DNA from: Nostoc sp. NMS4
GTDB lineage: Bacteria > Cyanobacteriota > Cyanobacteriia > Cyanobacteriales > Nostocaceae
DNA: 55,189 nt
Assembly: GCF_017115095.1 (NCBI RefSeq)
Contig: NZ_JABXKI010000236.1
Location: 1-55,189 of the forward strand
Direction of reading: 5' to 3'
Positions 15,696-24,917 of this stretch are shown here, one piece after another; within the stretch, counting starts at the first letter, position 1; every line of letters starts with the position of its first letter. Made by a program: the position numbers and the translations under genes. The notes under the pieces were generated by a model that saw only the letters and a program-made list of their open reading frames with translations, did not search any database and was not told the DNA's origin.

Positions 15696-17924
15696 CTTTT
15701 CCACAGCTTGACGTAGAGCCAATTGCTGTTGTTTGATATTGGGTACGTAATTACTACTAGAGTTTGATACCCCATTAGCTACAACCCCAATCAGATTTAA
15801 CTTACTCAGCATAGCTGTCGCTTGATTAAGCTGACTTCGCGTCACAATCCCAATGCTTGCCACCATAACCACGCTACGACAAGATGATGCGGTAAGCATG
15901 GCATCAACCAAGCCGAGAACTGGGGGAGCATCTATCAGTACCAAATCGTAATTTTCCTCAAATGCTGCCATTAATTGCATCATCCGAGGGGAACTCAACA
16001 GATTAGCTGGGTCGGCAGGTTTGGGGCCAGCAGTCAAAATATCGATGTAGGCAGAACCTGAGTATTGCAGACTAATTTGATTGGGTAGAGTTGTATCACT
16101 CGCCAATAAAGTTGAAAGCCCCTGCTCATTAGGAAGATTTAGTTGGTGGTGCAAACTGGGATCGCGTAAGTTGGCATCAATCAGCAGTACCCTTTTATGT
16201 AAACGAGCAGCACTCATTGCCAAACCCAACGCCAAAGCTGATTTACCCTCATCGGCTAAAGCCGAAGTAATCATCAAAGATTTTAAATTAGTAACAGTAT
16301 TTAAAAGTTCAATGTTTTTGTAAATCAGATCCAGCGATTCCCAACGCGGTGGAGATTGCAATACCTGAATTGTCCAGGGAGCGAGAACTTCTGGCTTGCC
16401 AAAAGGCAACTTTATCATTGATTCTCTGGGTTTGGCTGGCGGTAATTTCGGGGTTGTTCCTAACAACGGCATGGCCATTTGCTTCTCTAATTCAGCAGTG
16501 GTGTGAACTGCATCATCAGCCGATTCCCGAATAAAGGCAGCAATTCCTCCTAACATTAACCCAACTACAGCACCTAACAGCAAGTTCTGTTGGAGATTGG
16601 GGCCTAATTGTGCGCCTTTTTGCGGATCTTCTACCACTTCCCAATTAAATCCACCCTTGGAAAGTTCTTGCCGTAATTGTTGTTCTGCTCTTAAAAGCTG
16701 CTCTAATCTTTCACGACTAAATTGCAGCTGTGGTAGCATCCGATTGTAATAAGCCAACAGAGGCGGGAAGCGTTTGATTTCAAAACGCAACTCGTTTTCT
16801 TTTTGAGCCAAACTTTGATCGCGAGCAGTTAAAGCAACTATGGTTGTCTGCGTTTCTACTAACTGACCAGCAAGGCTGAGATCGATTTGGCCAAGCTGTC
16901 CTTTTTCGAGAAGAGAGTCTCCAGAAGTGAATGCACCAGCAGACTTTCCGCCTAAAGTTCTTCCTACTTCTTGTTGCAATAATTCCTTCTGGCCTTGAAG
17001 CTGTTCTCTAAGCTTTTGTACACTCGGAGTTTGATCTGTAAAGCGTAAGCGTTCTTGTGCTAGTGCCAATTCGCTTTTTTGGATTTCGTTTAATAAGCCT
17101 TGATAGCGAGTAGACTGACTCAAACGAGAAGCAACTAGAGCATTTTGAGGAGAACGGTTAAGTTGTTCTTCTAAAGATTTTTGGCGTGCTAAAGCTTCCC
17201 CATATTGAGCGCGAGTTGTCTGTCTTTCTTGGGAAAGATTGTTCAAAGCTGTTTCAATGGCTTTCGCCTGTGACTCTGGATCGATTAAGTTCTGATTTCT
17301 GCGAAATCTTTGTAAATTTGTCTCAGCCGCGTTTACTTCTTCACTGGCTTTACTTAACTGTTCCCTAATGATTTGCAGACCTTTTTGTAAACGCGAACTC
17401 TGTTGTTGTTTGTTATATTCCAGATAAACTTGTCGAATTGCATCCAAAACTTTTTGGGTCTTTTCAGGATCTCCAGCAGTATATTCAACTTGAAAGATTT
17501 TCGTAGCGACATTATCTTCTTTGCTCCTGATTTGAGTTAAGACCAAAGAAGCTTTAATTTCAGCTGAAGTTATATCTGGATAATTAGACTGAAGTTTATC
17601 AACTGCTTTTTGGATGAGTCCCGAACTTTGCATCAAGTTAAGTTGGGTAGCAGTATCTATGACCACATTAGAGTCAGTAAATTGGTTGTCTACCCCAGCA
17701 CCACCTTCCGTTTTACCTTGATAGTTAGGTTCTACTAGCAGTTGCATAGAACTTTTATAAGTAGGCTTTGTCTTTACAGTTACTATGCTGGCAATAGCAA
17801 TAGAACAAATTAATACTGCTAAGAACCAAGGAAATCTCCGCACAAATACGGCAAACATTTGTCCGTAACTTGGTTCACTTTCCGAAGCTGGACTTATTTG
17901 AGGATTTAGACTAGTTTGAACCAC
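15693..17924 (-). CDS. Wzc-like polysaccharide co-polymerase with BY-kinase domain
   Basis: A 743-residue inner-membrane protein. TM1 is at about 31-50, followed by a Wzz domain, a long coiled-coil periplasmic region (about 170-430) and TM2 at 447-464. A cytoplasmic P-loop domain has Walker A ADEGKSA (557-563), Walker A' VLLIDANLRDP (579-589) and Walker B LVLIDAPP (661-668). Such proteins control chain length and export of surface polysaccharides. The C-terminus has only one tyrosine (Y726) and no tyrosine cluster, so autophosphorylation of the E. coli Wzc type is unlikely. It lies in the island upstream of hepC, at the position I recall for alr2833. The start is ATG at 17924. Confidence 0.85.
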   Translation of the reverse strand: MVQTSLNPQISPASESEPSYGQMFAVFVRRFPWFLAVLICSIAIASIVTVKTKPTYKSSMQLLVEPNYQGKTEGGAGVDNQFTDSNVVIDTATQLNLMQSSGLIQKAVDKLQSNYPDITSAEIKASLVLTQIRSKEDNVATKIFQVEYTAGDPEKTQKVLDAIRQVYLEYNKQQQSSRLQKGLQIIREQLSKASEEVNAAETNLQRFRRNQNLIDPESQAKAIETALNNLSQERQTTRAQYGEALARQKSLEEQLNRSPQNALVASRLSQSTRYQGLLNEIQKSELALAQERLRFTDQTPSVQKLREQLQGQKELLQQEVGRTLGGKSAGAFTSGDSLLEKGQLGQIDLSLAGQLVETQTTIVALTARDQSLAQKENELRFEIKRFPPLLAYYNRMLPQLQFSRERLEQLLRAEQQLRQELSKGGFNWEVVEDPQKGAQLGPNLQQNLLLGAVVGLMLGGIAAFIRESADDAVHTTAELEKQMAMPLLGTTPKLPPAKPRESMIKLPFGKPEVLAPWTIQVLQSPPRWESLDLIYKNIELLNTVTNLKSLMITSALADEGKSALALGLAMSAARLHKRVLLIDANLRDPSLHHQLNLPNEQGLSTLLASDTTLPNQISLQYSGSAYIDILTAGPKPADPANLLSSPRMMQLMAAFEENYDLVLIDAPPVLGLVDAMLTASSCRSVVMVASIGIVTRSQLNQATAMLSKLNLIGVVANGVSNSSSNYVPNIKQQQLALRQAVEK

Positions 17925-18047
17925 TTTTATATCCTTGTCTTCAAGACTTACGCTAAGAGAGATTCCGAAGAATACCTATTTCTTTTAACAATCCGTCAAG
18001 GACGAGAAAATAAATAGGTAATTTTATAGTGGAAAGAGATTCAGAAA

Positions 18048-19148
18048 TCAAATGAATAATTGATGCACACCACAAGCTTGGTTAATAATTTGCTCAACCT
18101 TACCAAAAAAGGCATTTTCTGAAAAATTTGCTACTGCATGATTACGGATGCGATCGTAATCCCAAGAAATGCCATTGGCTTCGAGTAATGCAAGTTGTAA
18201 TGATTCGGGTGTTTGTCTTTTGAAAAAGACTCCTGTTTCACCTGGAATTTGAGTATCTAATACTCCACCTGCTCCATAAGCGATGACTGGTGTGCCACTT
18301 GCATTAGCCTCTACTGGCACTAATCCGTAGTCTTCTAAGGCTGCGACAATAATAGACTTGGCTTTGGAAAACAAGTCTTTGCGGGTTCTATCACTTACGT
18401 GTCCCAAGAACACAATATTTTGTAATGCTTTGGATTTTAACCTTGCTAGTTCTGGCCCATCACCAGATATTAATAGCCGCCACCCTAACCAATTAAAAGC
18501 TTCGACTATTATATCAAGTCGCTTATAACTGATCATCCGGGCGGAGGCCAGATAATACTCATCTTTTGTATCTGAAAAAACAAATTTACTAGTATCAATT
18601 GGATAGTTTACCATCATTGCCTTTTTGCCATAAATATTTTCAATACGGCGGGCAACAACACTAGAATTAGCTATGTAAAGGTCAGGCTCCTGGGCATATT
18701 TCAGGTCTACCTTTCTCATTATTTGAAATACTTGCTCAATTATAGGAGCAAAATATCTATAGTCTCCGTATTCTCTTAAATAAGTTGCTGTATCCCATAA
18801 GAAACGGGTAACATTATGGCAAAAACAAATGTGGCGGGCTTTGGGGTTTTTTCGTACTGCCTTAGCGAAGCTGGTGCTACTACTAATAATTAAATCGTAG
18901 TCTTGCAGATCCAAGGCACGAAAGGCAGGAAAATATAGAGGAGCCATTGACCGGAAATATTTTGCTGCCCCTGGAATCTTTTGTAAGAAAGTTGTATTAA
19001 CGATGCGATCGCCTAGATCGATAGTTTTTTGGGGATCGTACAAAGATGTGAAAATATCTGCTTCGGGATAGCGCTTACAAAGCAGTTCAAACACACGCTC
19101 TGCCCCACCTCGCTGGGTTAAATAGTCATGGACTAGAGCAATTTTCAT
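18048..19148 (-). CDS. Glycosyltransferase family 4 (RfbU/WbaZ-like)
   Basis: A 366-residue GT-B enzyme starting MKIALVHDYLTQRGGAERVFE, a glycine-rich acceptor loop typical of mannosyl/GalNAc-type GT4 enzymes. The central CFCHNVTRFLWD patch and the donor-domain SARMISYKRLDIIVEAF and YGLVPVEANASGTPVIAYG complete the family pattern. It probably adds one of the first sugars to the lipid carrier; the substrate is not readable. It lies 123 bases upstream of the wzc-like gene on the same strand. Confidence 0.83.
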   Translation of the reverse strand: MKIALVHDYLTQRGGAERVFELLCKRYPEADIFTSLYDPQKTIDLGDRIVNTTFLQKIPGAAKYFRSMAPLYFPAFRALDLQDYDLIISSSTSFAKAVRKNPKARHICFCHNVTRFLWDTATYLREYGDYRYFAPIIEQVFQIMRKVDLKYAQEPDLYIANSSVVARRIENIYGKKAMMVNYPIDTSKFVFSDTKDEYYLASARMISYKRLDIIVEAFNWLGWRLLISGDGPELARLKSKALQNIVFLGHVSDRTRKDLFSKAKSIIVAALEDYGLVPVEANASGTPVIAYGAGGVLDTQIPGETGVFFKRQTPESLQLALLEANGISWDYDRIRNHAVANFSENAFFGKVEQIINQACGVHQLFI

Positions 19149-19276
19149 GAAATTTGACCTAAAGTTTCGATCGGGTTTGTTTAAAGGCTCCCCAGCAAGT
19201 TAATATCAACAACTTTAGTGTCCCGCAGTATAACTTCTTATCCTCTTCACTAAATTATTTATTGCGACAAACATAT

Positions 19277-19303
19277 AGGGGCGTACAGCTGTACACCCCT
19301 ACA
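19277..19303. repeat. Small palindrome
   Basis: AGGGGCGTACAGCTGTACACCCCT is an almost perfect palindrome between two minus-strand genes of the island. It may end the transcript of the SAF-domain gene, but it has no T-run. The same GTACAGCTGTAC motif in broken form appears at 12007-12028. Confidence 0.4.
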
Positions 19304-19340
19304 GCTAATTCATTTGTGGCAAATGTTTCTTGAACCGATA

Positions 19341-20654
19341 TTATCCAACTGCTACTAAGATTTTTTGTGGAGCGAAATAAGTGTTTTGCTCAGCTCGTAG
19401 TTGGTCGCAAAGTCTGCCTTCAGGTAATTCTACATCCTCATAAGTGAGGACTTGATCTTTAGAAATATCTCGTTTGAGGCGACACCCTTCAGCTAGACCG
19501 ATTGGTAGAAGATTTTGCTGTTGGACGATATCGGAATTTTCACATTGTCCGTAGGTCATGTAGTAGCCGATGCCATCTAAGGTTTCTCCTGCTTTCAGGT
19601 CAATTTTGGCAGTGGTGACAACATCTACTAGCGGGCCTGCTAGTGGAGACATAACGGCATCACCGAACAGTACAGCACGCGCTACAGACAAGGGAACTTC
19701 AAAATGACAGAGGTGATAAGGAGTATAGAAGCTGTAAAGTGGGCCTTCGCCTAATTTGTATAAGTTGAGATAGTGCTGTTGCTTGGGGTCGTCGTGAGTG
19801 GCAAATACATATACGCCTGGGCCTGGTTTTGCTCCAACTACATAATCGACAATGCCGCCCAGTTCTTTGAGTTGTTCAACATCATATAACTGAGTCATTT
19901 CATCGACATGACCGTTGAAGTCATATCCCAACATTCCCCGTTTGGCGACTTTCATGCCTGTGGCATTGGCAACGATCGCTTGCTCGAAGGAAATTTTGCT
20001 TCCGTCAGCAAAGCTAGCCACCATATGGGGCTTTTGACCCCAACGTTTAGCAAATCCTTCCTGGGTGGTGGGATTGCGATAGGGGTCTTGGAGTCCTTTA
20101 ATGTTACCGCACAATAAGGGAGTTAAACCAATGCTTTTTACAAAGCGATAAAGGTTCATTTGTACCCCTGGCTGATCGCCATCACAGGCGCTGAGTATGA
20201 CACCTGCTTTGTCGGCATAGACTTTTAGGATGGGGCCAATAGTGCCGTCGAGTTCGGCATTCATCATGATCACATGCTTGCAATGAGCGATCGCTTCCAT
20301 GACGATCACAGCGCCAAATTCCACTGCACCTGTGACTTCGATTAAGGCATCAATGCCCTCAGCCCGACACAGTAACTTAGCGTCTTCTGTGACTGCATAT
20401 TTACCGGTTGCGATCGCATCTTCTAGTTCGCTGACAGTTGCAACAACTTGAATATCTTCAATTCCTGCTTCCGAATAAGCTTGTTTGGCTGCACCAATCT
20501 TGCGATTGGAGATAGCAACTAACTCCATTCCTGGCACTGAATTGACGATTTGGTTGGCAATTCCTCGACCCATAAAACCAGCACCGATCATTCCCACCTT
20601 GATAGGATTTCCTGCTGCTGCACGGGCTTGTAAGGCGCGATCGATAATAATCAT
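19341..20654 (-). CDS. SAF-domain NAD(P)-dependent oxidoreductase (homoserine dehydrogenase-like)
   Basis: A 437-residue enzyme. The N-terminal Rossmann domain has VGMIGAGFMGRGIANQI (residues 19-35). A central catalytic region of the homoserine-dehydrogenase-like type follows, with a SAF domain at about 370-437. This family recurs in sugar-biosynthesis clusters beside CDP-glucose synthase and RfbC-type epimerases, where it probably reduces or rearranges a keto sugar. It is not an amino-acid enzyme by context. ATG at 20654 has AAGGAG nine bases upstream. It occupies the place of alr2831 in my recollection of the Anabaena island. The exact reaction is unknown. Confidence 0.75.
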   Translation of the reverse strand: MIIIDRALQARAAAGNPIKVGMIGAGFMGRGIANQIVNSVPGMELVAISNRKIGAAKQAYSEAGIEDIQVVATVSELEDAIATGKYAVTEDAKLLCRAEGIDALIEVTGAVEFGAVIVMEAIAHCKHVIMMNAELDGTIGPILKVYADKAGVILSACDGDQPGVQMNLYRFVKSIGLTPLLCGNIKGLQDPYRNPTTQEGFAKRWGQKPHMVASFADGSKISFEQAIVANATGMKVAKRGMLGYDFNGHVDEMTQLYDVEQLKELGGIVDYVVGAKPGPGVYVFATHDDPKQQHYLNLYKLGEGPLYSFYTPYHLCHFEVPLSVARAVLFGDAVMSPLAGPLVDVVTTAKIDLKAGETLDGIGYYMTYGQCENSDIVQQQNLLPIGLAEGCRLKRDISKDQVLTYEDVELPEGRLCDQLRAEQNTYFAPQKILVAVG

Positions 20655-20829
20655 GAACTAAACTCCTTTTTAGAACTGTTTGTTGTGTTACAAATTCTCG
20701 ATAATTTTGCACTTAATAATTTATTACAACTAAATAATAAGTACATTTTCAGAGGTAATCAAGATTAGTGATAGTTACTAACCAGTTGTTTGCTAGATAT
20801 CTGTTTTTTCTGGTTGTGAGAGTTGAAAT

Positions 20830-21387
20830 CTATCTGGAAGCTGTACCGCCTACAGTCATCATTCTCAACAAAGGCCAATTTAAATCTTTCTCGGAGATTT
20901 CAGTCACATCTAAAGGCCAATCAATGTTAAAAAATGGGTCGTCATAGCGTAAACCTCTTTCATATCCTGGGGTGTAAAATTCACCCACTTGATATACAAC
21001 TTCCGTCTCATCTGTGAGGGCTTGATAGCCATGAGCAAACATTTCTGGAACATACAAAGCGCGGCGATTTTCTGGGGTTAGCTCTACACCAATATGTGAT
21101 AAAAAGGTGGGAGATTCGGGACGCATATCAATAATTACGTCGTAAATAGCGCCTTTAGTACAACGAATTAATTTCGTTTCTGCTGCTGGCAGAACTTGAT
21201 AATGCATTCCCCGGATAGTGCCTTTTTTGTAATTAAAAGACAGGTTGCATTGAGCAACTGTTGGCTTTAATCCGTGTGCTTCAAATTCTTGAGCGCAGAA
21301 AGACCGAGCGAAAAAACCACGGTGGTCGGGCTTTTCTTCTAAGTCAATAATGAATGCGTCTTTCAGTGCGGTTTCGGTGAAAATCAT
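20830..21387 (-). CDS. rfbC: dTDP-4-dehydrorhamnose 3,5-epimerase family protein
   Basis: A 185-residue cupin-fold epimerase of the RfbC/RmlC family. The catalytic base H62 sits in RGMHYQ, K72 is the usual lysine, and Y138 in GEFYTPGYERGLRYDDP is the acid. It epimerises a 4-keto-6-deoxy nucleotide sugar. No dTDP-rhamnose genes (rfbA, rfbB, rfbD) are nearby, and the first island gene makes CDP-glucose. The true substrate here may therefore be a CDP-linked keto sugar; that is inference. AAAGGAA precedes the ATG. Confidence 0.83.
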   Translation of the reverse strand: MIFTETALKDAFIIDLEEKPDHRGFFARSFCAQEFEAHGLKPTVAQCNLSFNYKKGTIRGMHYQVLPAAETKLIRCTKGAIYDVIIDMRPESPTFLSHIGVELTPENRRALYVPEMFAHGYQALTDETEVVYQVGEFYTPGYERGLRYDDPFFNIDWPLDVTEISEKDLNWPLLRMMTVGGTASR

Positions 21388-21454
21388 GATGATTCCTTTG
21401 AGGTGAATGTTGAGTAAAGAAAATATTTACTAACTGCTTAGTATTTGCGCCAGA

Positions 21455-21599
21455 AAATAAACTAACCACAGAGGCGCAGAGGGCGCGGAGATATTAAAGT
21501 TTGAGAGATATTTTGTATCAGTCCTAAACCTATAAATTTCATCGGGTGCAACCCTTTTCTTCTCTGACTCTGTGTTCTCTGCGCCTCTGCGGTTAATTA
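21455..21599. repeat. Inverted repeat reaching into a stop codon
   Basis: AACCACAGAGGCGCAGAG near the left end and CTCTGCGCCTCTGCGGTTAATT at the right end pair over a roughly 100-base loop. The right end (AATTAACCGCAG read on the minus strand) starts within the TAA of the dioxygenase gene at 21597-21599. Confidence 0.6.
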
Positions 21600-22469
21600 A
21601 GTCGAAGCTTTAATTGCATCTGAAGGAGAACGTAACTCTGCTCTGGGATAAGTATCATCCCAATATTGGGTGCAGAGGTCTGGTCTTTCAGGAGGATTGG
21701 CGGTGTAACAAAAGAATAGTGTTGACCGTTCTTCTGTGCGGACTGTGCCGTGATGCAAAGCATTTTTCGTATCTACAAGAATGACAGTACCGGCTGGACC
21801 TGGGCAAGATTTCCAAGCTGATTTGGGGATGACTGGTTTTACTTCTTCATCATCAATGCCCATATAGCCTGACTTCCAAAGTTTGTAGAAAAGCTGAATA
21901 TAATTCCAACTAAACAAGGGAGTTAAAGAGCGGGGAATGTATTCAAAAGGCCCAGTTTTTTCTTCTACATCACTCAAGTAAATAAAGATTTTGATAATCC
22001 GACGGTCTTCGGCATCGCTATGCCATAAAAGCGTCCCAAACTGATGTTTGCTAGGGAAATCTTTACGTAAATGTACACCATGAAAAGCAATAGGAAGACC
22101 AATATAATTTTCGATGATGTTGAGAAGTCTTTTCTCCATTCCCCAGGCATAAAATTCTGGTAAACCTGTAACTGTGTAAATTTGTGGTAATTTTTCGTCT
22201 AGATGGTGATTGTTGGGATTTTCCATTTGAGACAATTGATGGTAAGCAGCTTTGAGCAGTTCTGAGTTAGAAGTTAACCCTAAATCTGCTAGGGTTGTGA
22301 CACAAACGCCATCTTTTTTGAGAGCATTAAGGATTTTGCGTAGGCGTAGCCCGTCGCAGACATCGCGCCCTTCCAATGCTGGCAGATTTCTGCTATGCTT
22401 CCAACGTGCTACGTAATATTCCAAGTCGGAAGATAGTGTAGATATTTTGCGTTTAATTACACTAAACAT
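21597..22469 (-). CDS. PhyH-like Fe(II)/2-oxoglutarate dioxygenase
   Basis: A 290-residue protein with the iron-binding facial triad of the phytanoyl-CoA dioxygenase family. H150 and D152 lie in LLWHSDAED, and a distal histidine (239 or 240) lies in NALHHGTVRTEERS, whose arginine would hold 2-oxoglutarate. YLSDVEEKTGPFEYIP is the usual core strand-turn. It would hydroxylate a small metabolite or sugar. Its presence in the HEP island next to an L-2-hydroxyglutarate oxidase suggests a modification of the polymer or precursor. ATG at 22469 has AAGGAA upstream. An in-frame dispersed repeat (about 22339-22366) encodes part of RDVCDGLRLRK. Confidence 0.75.
   Translation of the reverse strand: MFSVIKRKISTLSSDLEYYVARWKHSRNLPALEGRDVCDGLRLRKILNALKKDGVCVTTLADLGLTSNSELLKAAYHQLSQMENPNNHHLDEKLPQIYTVTGLPEFYAWGMEKRLLNIIENYIGLPIAFHGVHLRKDFPSKHQFGTLLWHSDAEDRRIIKIFIYLSDVEEKTGPFEYIPRSLTPLFSWNYIQLFYKLWKSGYMGIDDEEVKPVIPKSAWKSCPGPAGTVILVDTKNALHHGTVRTEERSTLFFCYTANPPERPDLCTQYWDDTYPRAELRSPSDAIKAST
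22339..22366. repeat. Short dispersed repeat inside the dioxygenase gene
   Basis: GGCGTAGCCCGTCGCAGAC followed by ATCGC resembles the GC-rich mini-repeats found inserted in Nostoc genes. It stays in frame near the N-terminus of the protein, where length variation should be tolerated. Confidence 0.4.
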
Positions 22470-22519
22470 GGTGTCAATTCCTTCTAGTTTCGATGTAGAT
22501 TTATCAGCAATTTAGTAGC

Positions 22520-23527
22520 TTATGGTTTATAACTCTGCACTTCTTGAGTAGATATTTCACTGGATTCTGCTAACCTGAACTCTTTAGAAACCATCACGTC
22601 AAAAGCACACAAACCCACTAAAGCCAAAAATGGAACTACTGTTTTAATGGCGGACATAGGCCATCTTCTTAAAGCACCCAAGAAAACTTTCAAGTTGACT
22701 TCTTTACCGTTTTGTAAAAGCATCCGCCGACAAAACTGCTTAGAATATCCACTTTGCTCCAATTTCAAAATCACTTCGGGGATGTGTTTGTATTGCATTA
22801 ACAGCGCAGATTTTGGTTCTTTCTGCCAATAACTCACACCAACAATACATTCCAAATAAGTTTCTTTCGTGACAATTACACGACCATTAGCAGCACAATA
22901 CCCGGCTAAATATGCTAAGGATATCCAGTTATTCTCAGCATCTTGCCAATTTTGGAGAGCGCGTTTCACTAAATCAGTCCGGTAGATTGTAGCAGTCAGA
23001 AAAATTACTGCACCGACACTTTTTGAGAAACAATGCTCAAATATAGCTTTACCATCACCATCACCATCTTCACTATCTATATCAAACCAGCGATTACCAA
23101 CAATTTTTGGTGGATGAACTGGTTCACCAGTAATTTGATTCCGACCAGAAAAGTTGAGAAACAATAATGATAAATCCTCATAGCGCTTAAGTTTACTAAT
23201 CACATAAGCAATGGCTCTATCCTGAATTGGATCGTCATCACCAATTGTCCAAACATATTTTGTTGTTGTAGAATTTAGGCAATACATAATATTTTTGACA
23301 ACGCCTAAATTAGTAGGATTTCTATTTGATTTAAATGTGATGTTGCTAAGTACCATTTGCCATTTTCTGATCGTATCCTGAGTATTGTCGGTTGAACAAT
23401 TATCAGAAACTAAAATTTCACAATCATCTTCAAAACCTTTGATAGCTTGAGCAAGCCATCCTAACTGTTTATCAAGTAATTCAGCACGATTATAAGTGGG
23501 TATAGCAATGGTCAGTAATTTCTGCAT
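22520..23527 (-). CDS. Glycosyltransferase family 2 (paralog 1)
   Basis: A 335-residue GT-A enzyme: LTIAIPTYNRAELLDKQL at the N-terminus, DNCSTDNTQDTI at about 42-53 and the metal-binding IGDDDPIQDR near residue 96. The C-terminus has a hydrophobic helix. It is clearly homologous along its length to the neighbour at 23739-24692 (shared LTIAIPT-NRA, SDNCSTDNTQ, TIGDDDPIQ, YRTDLV-RALQ and RRWP). The two therefore arose by tandem duplication. One sugar-transfer step is expected; whether both copies do the same one is unknown. Confidence 0.85.
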   Translation of the reverse strand: MQKLLTIAIPTYNRAELLDKQLGWLAQAIKGFEDDCEILVSDNCSTDNTQDTIRKWQMVLSNITFKSNRNPTNLGVVKNIMYCLNSTTTKYVWTIGDDDPIQDRAIAYVISKLKRYEDLSLLFLNFSGRNQITGEPVHPPKIVGNRWFDIDSEDGDGDGKAIFEHCFSKSVGAVIFLTATIYRTDLVKRALQNWQDAENNWISLAYLAGYCAANGRVIVTKETYLECIVGVSYWQKEPKSALLMQYKHIPEVILKLEQSGYSKQFCRRMLLQNGKEVNLKVFLGALRRWPMSAIKTVVPFLALVGLCAFDVMVSKEFRLAESSEISTQEVQSYKP

Positions 23528-23550
23528 GGTAAGAAATAGGAGTTATTAAC

Positions 23551-23623
23551 AATTCAAAATTCAAAATTCAAAATTCAAAATTAAAGACATTTTCAGACGG
23601 GGATTTAAACCCCGACTGAAAAT
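23551..23623. repeat. AATTCAA heptamer repeat and adjoining hairpin
   Basis: Four to five copies of the heptamer AATTCAA (23551-23583) are followed by the stem ATTTTCAGACGGGG / CCCCGACTGAAAAT (23589-23623). They lie between the two GT2 paralogs. The same heptamer is at 49964-49995. Confidence 0.8.
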
Positions 23624-23738
23624 GATGCTACCTGTAGAGGTAGGGGTCTTAAACCCTTTGATTTACGATAAAATTGATATATGAGTGAGTATTGCCAAGA
23701 AATAGTGTTAATAATAACTTGGCAATTAACACACTAAG

Positions 23739-24692
23739 TTACAGGCTATTCTCTAGCTGTTTGGGTGGAAAAAGAATTGCCCAAGCTGATATACTTAATA
23801 AACGCAGGTAAGGAATAAATATCTTAATTGTCAAGAAAGGCCAACGTTTTAAAGCACCTAATAAAATTTTTAAGTCAGTTTTTTGTTGGAAGTTCTGCCA
23901 AATCATTTCCTGACAAAATTTATGAGGATATCCTACCTTTAATAGTTTTATATAAACTTCAGGTATGTACGCATATCGCATTCTAAAGTTCCATGTTGGG
24001 TCAAGATCCAAAAGACTCGCGCCCATTGTACATTCTAAATAAGTGTCTTTAGTAATAATGACACTTCCATGAGCAGCACAAAAAGCAGTCCAATATGCTT
24101 GAGATGCCCAATTACTAGTAGCAGCCGGCCATTTTTGTAGAGCGCGTTGTACTAAATCTGTGCGATAAATTGCTGCTGATATAAAAAGTACACCACCAAA
24201 ATTTTCGTTCAGATAACTTTGAAATACAGCTTTACCATCAACTTTTATATCGTCATTATCACTATTCAACCAGCGTTCTACAACCAGTTGACCTGTTCGT
24301 TTTTGACGACCAGAGAAGTTTAAAAATATTAATGCTAATTCTGAATGTTCTTTTAGTGTTGTTAACACACGTTCTAAGGTTCTTTCCTGAATTGGATCGT
24401 CATCACCAATTGTCCAAATATATTTACTAGTTGGAGCTTTTAAACAACAAGCAATGTTGCCCATTACCCCAATATTTTCACTATTTCTATTTGATGTAAA
24501 ATTAACATTACTGAGAATTAGTTGCCATTTTTTAATTATTTCTTGGGTATTATCTGTAGAACAATTATCAGAAATAAAAACTTCACACTCAGACTCGAAC
24601 CCTTTAATAGATTTGGCTAACCAAGTAAGTTGTTTATCTAAAAGCTGGGCGCGATTGAATGTAGGAATGGCGATAGTAAGCAGTTTATTCAT
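23739..24692 (-). CDS. Glycosyltransferase family 2 (paralog 2)
   Basis: A 317-residue GT-A enzyme: LTIAIPTFNRAQLLDKQL at the N-terminus and IGDDDPIQERTLE near residue 96, with a membrane-like C-terminal segment. It is a paralog of the next gene downstream. It is the fourth gene of the island in transcription order, after the SDR gene. The intergenic gap to its copy holds a tandem repeat and a hairpin, which might have mediated the duplication. Confidence 0.85.
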   Translation of the reverse strand: MNKLLTIAIPTFNRAQLLDKQLTWLAKSIKGFESECEVFISDNCSTDNTQEIIKKWQLILSNVNFTSNRNSENIGVMGNIACCLKAPTSKYIWTIGDDDPIQERTLERVLTTLKEHSELALIFLNFSGRQKRTGQLVVERWLNSDNDDIKVDGKAVFQSYLNENFGGVLFISAAIYRTDLVQRALQKWPAATSNWASQAYWTAFCAAHGSVIITKDTYLECTMGASLLDLDPTWNFRMRYAYIPEVYIKLLKVGYPHKFCQEMIWQNFQQKTDLKILLGALKRWPFLTIKIFIPYLRLLSISAWAILFPPKQLENSL

Positions 24693-24784
24693 ATAGCGAT
24701 TTGCAAATAATTTGATGGATGAAATAAGCCCGAATCAAATAGTGTTGATTCGGAAGCTTAGATTATTTATCCGTTGCTAATAGA

Positions 24785-24900
24785 CCAATACGGTTCAGTT
24801 AAGGCTTAACTATTTTCAAATTCAATTTTTTAACGAACCGCAAAGGACGCAAAGAGCGCAAAGGAAGAGAAGGAAGAAATGCTTAACTGAACTGTATTGG
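24785..24900. mobile_element. MITE with CCAATACGGTTCAGTTAAG ends
   Basis: The ends CCAATACGGTTCAGTTAAGGC (24785-24805) and GCTTAACTGAACTGTATTGG (24881-24900) are near-perfect inverted repeats. The interior has AACGAACCGCAAAGGACGC. There is no coding capacity. It fills most of the gap between the SDR gene and GT2 paralog 2. Confidence 0.8.
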
Positions 24901-24917
24901 CTAATAGACGACTTTAG

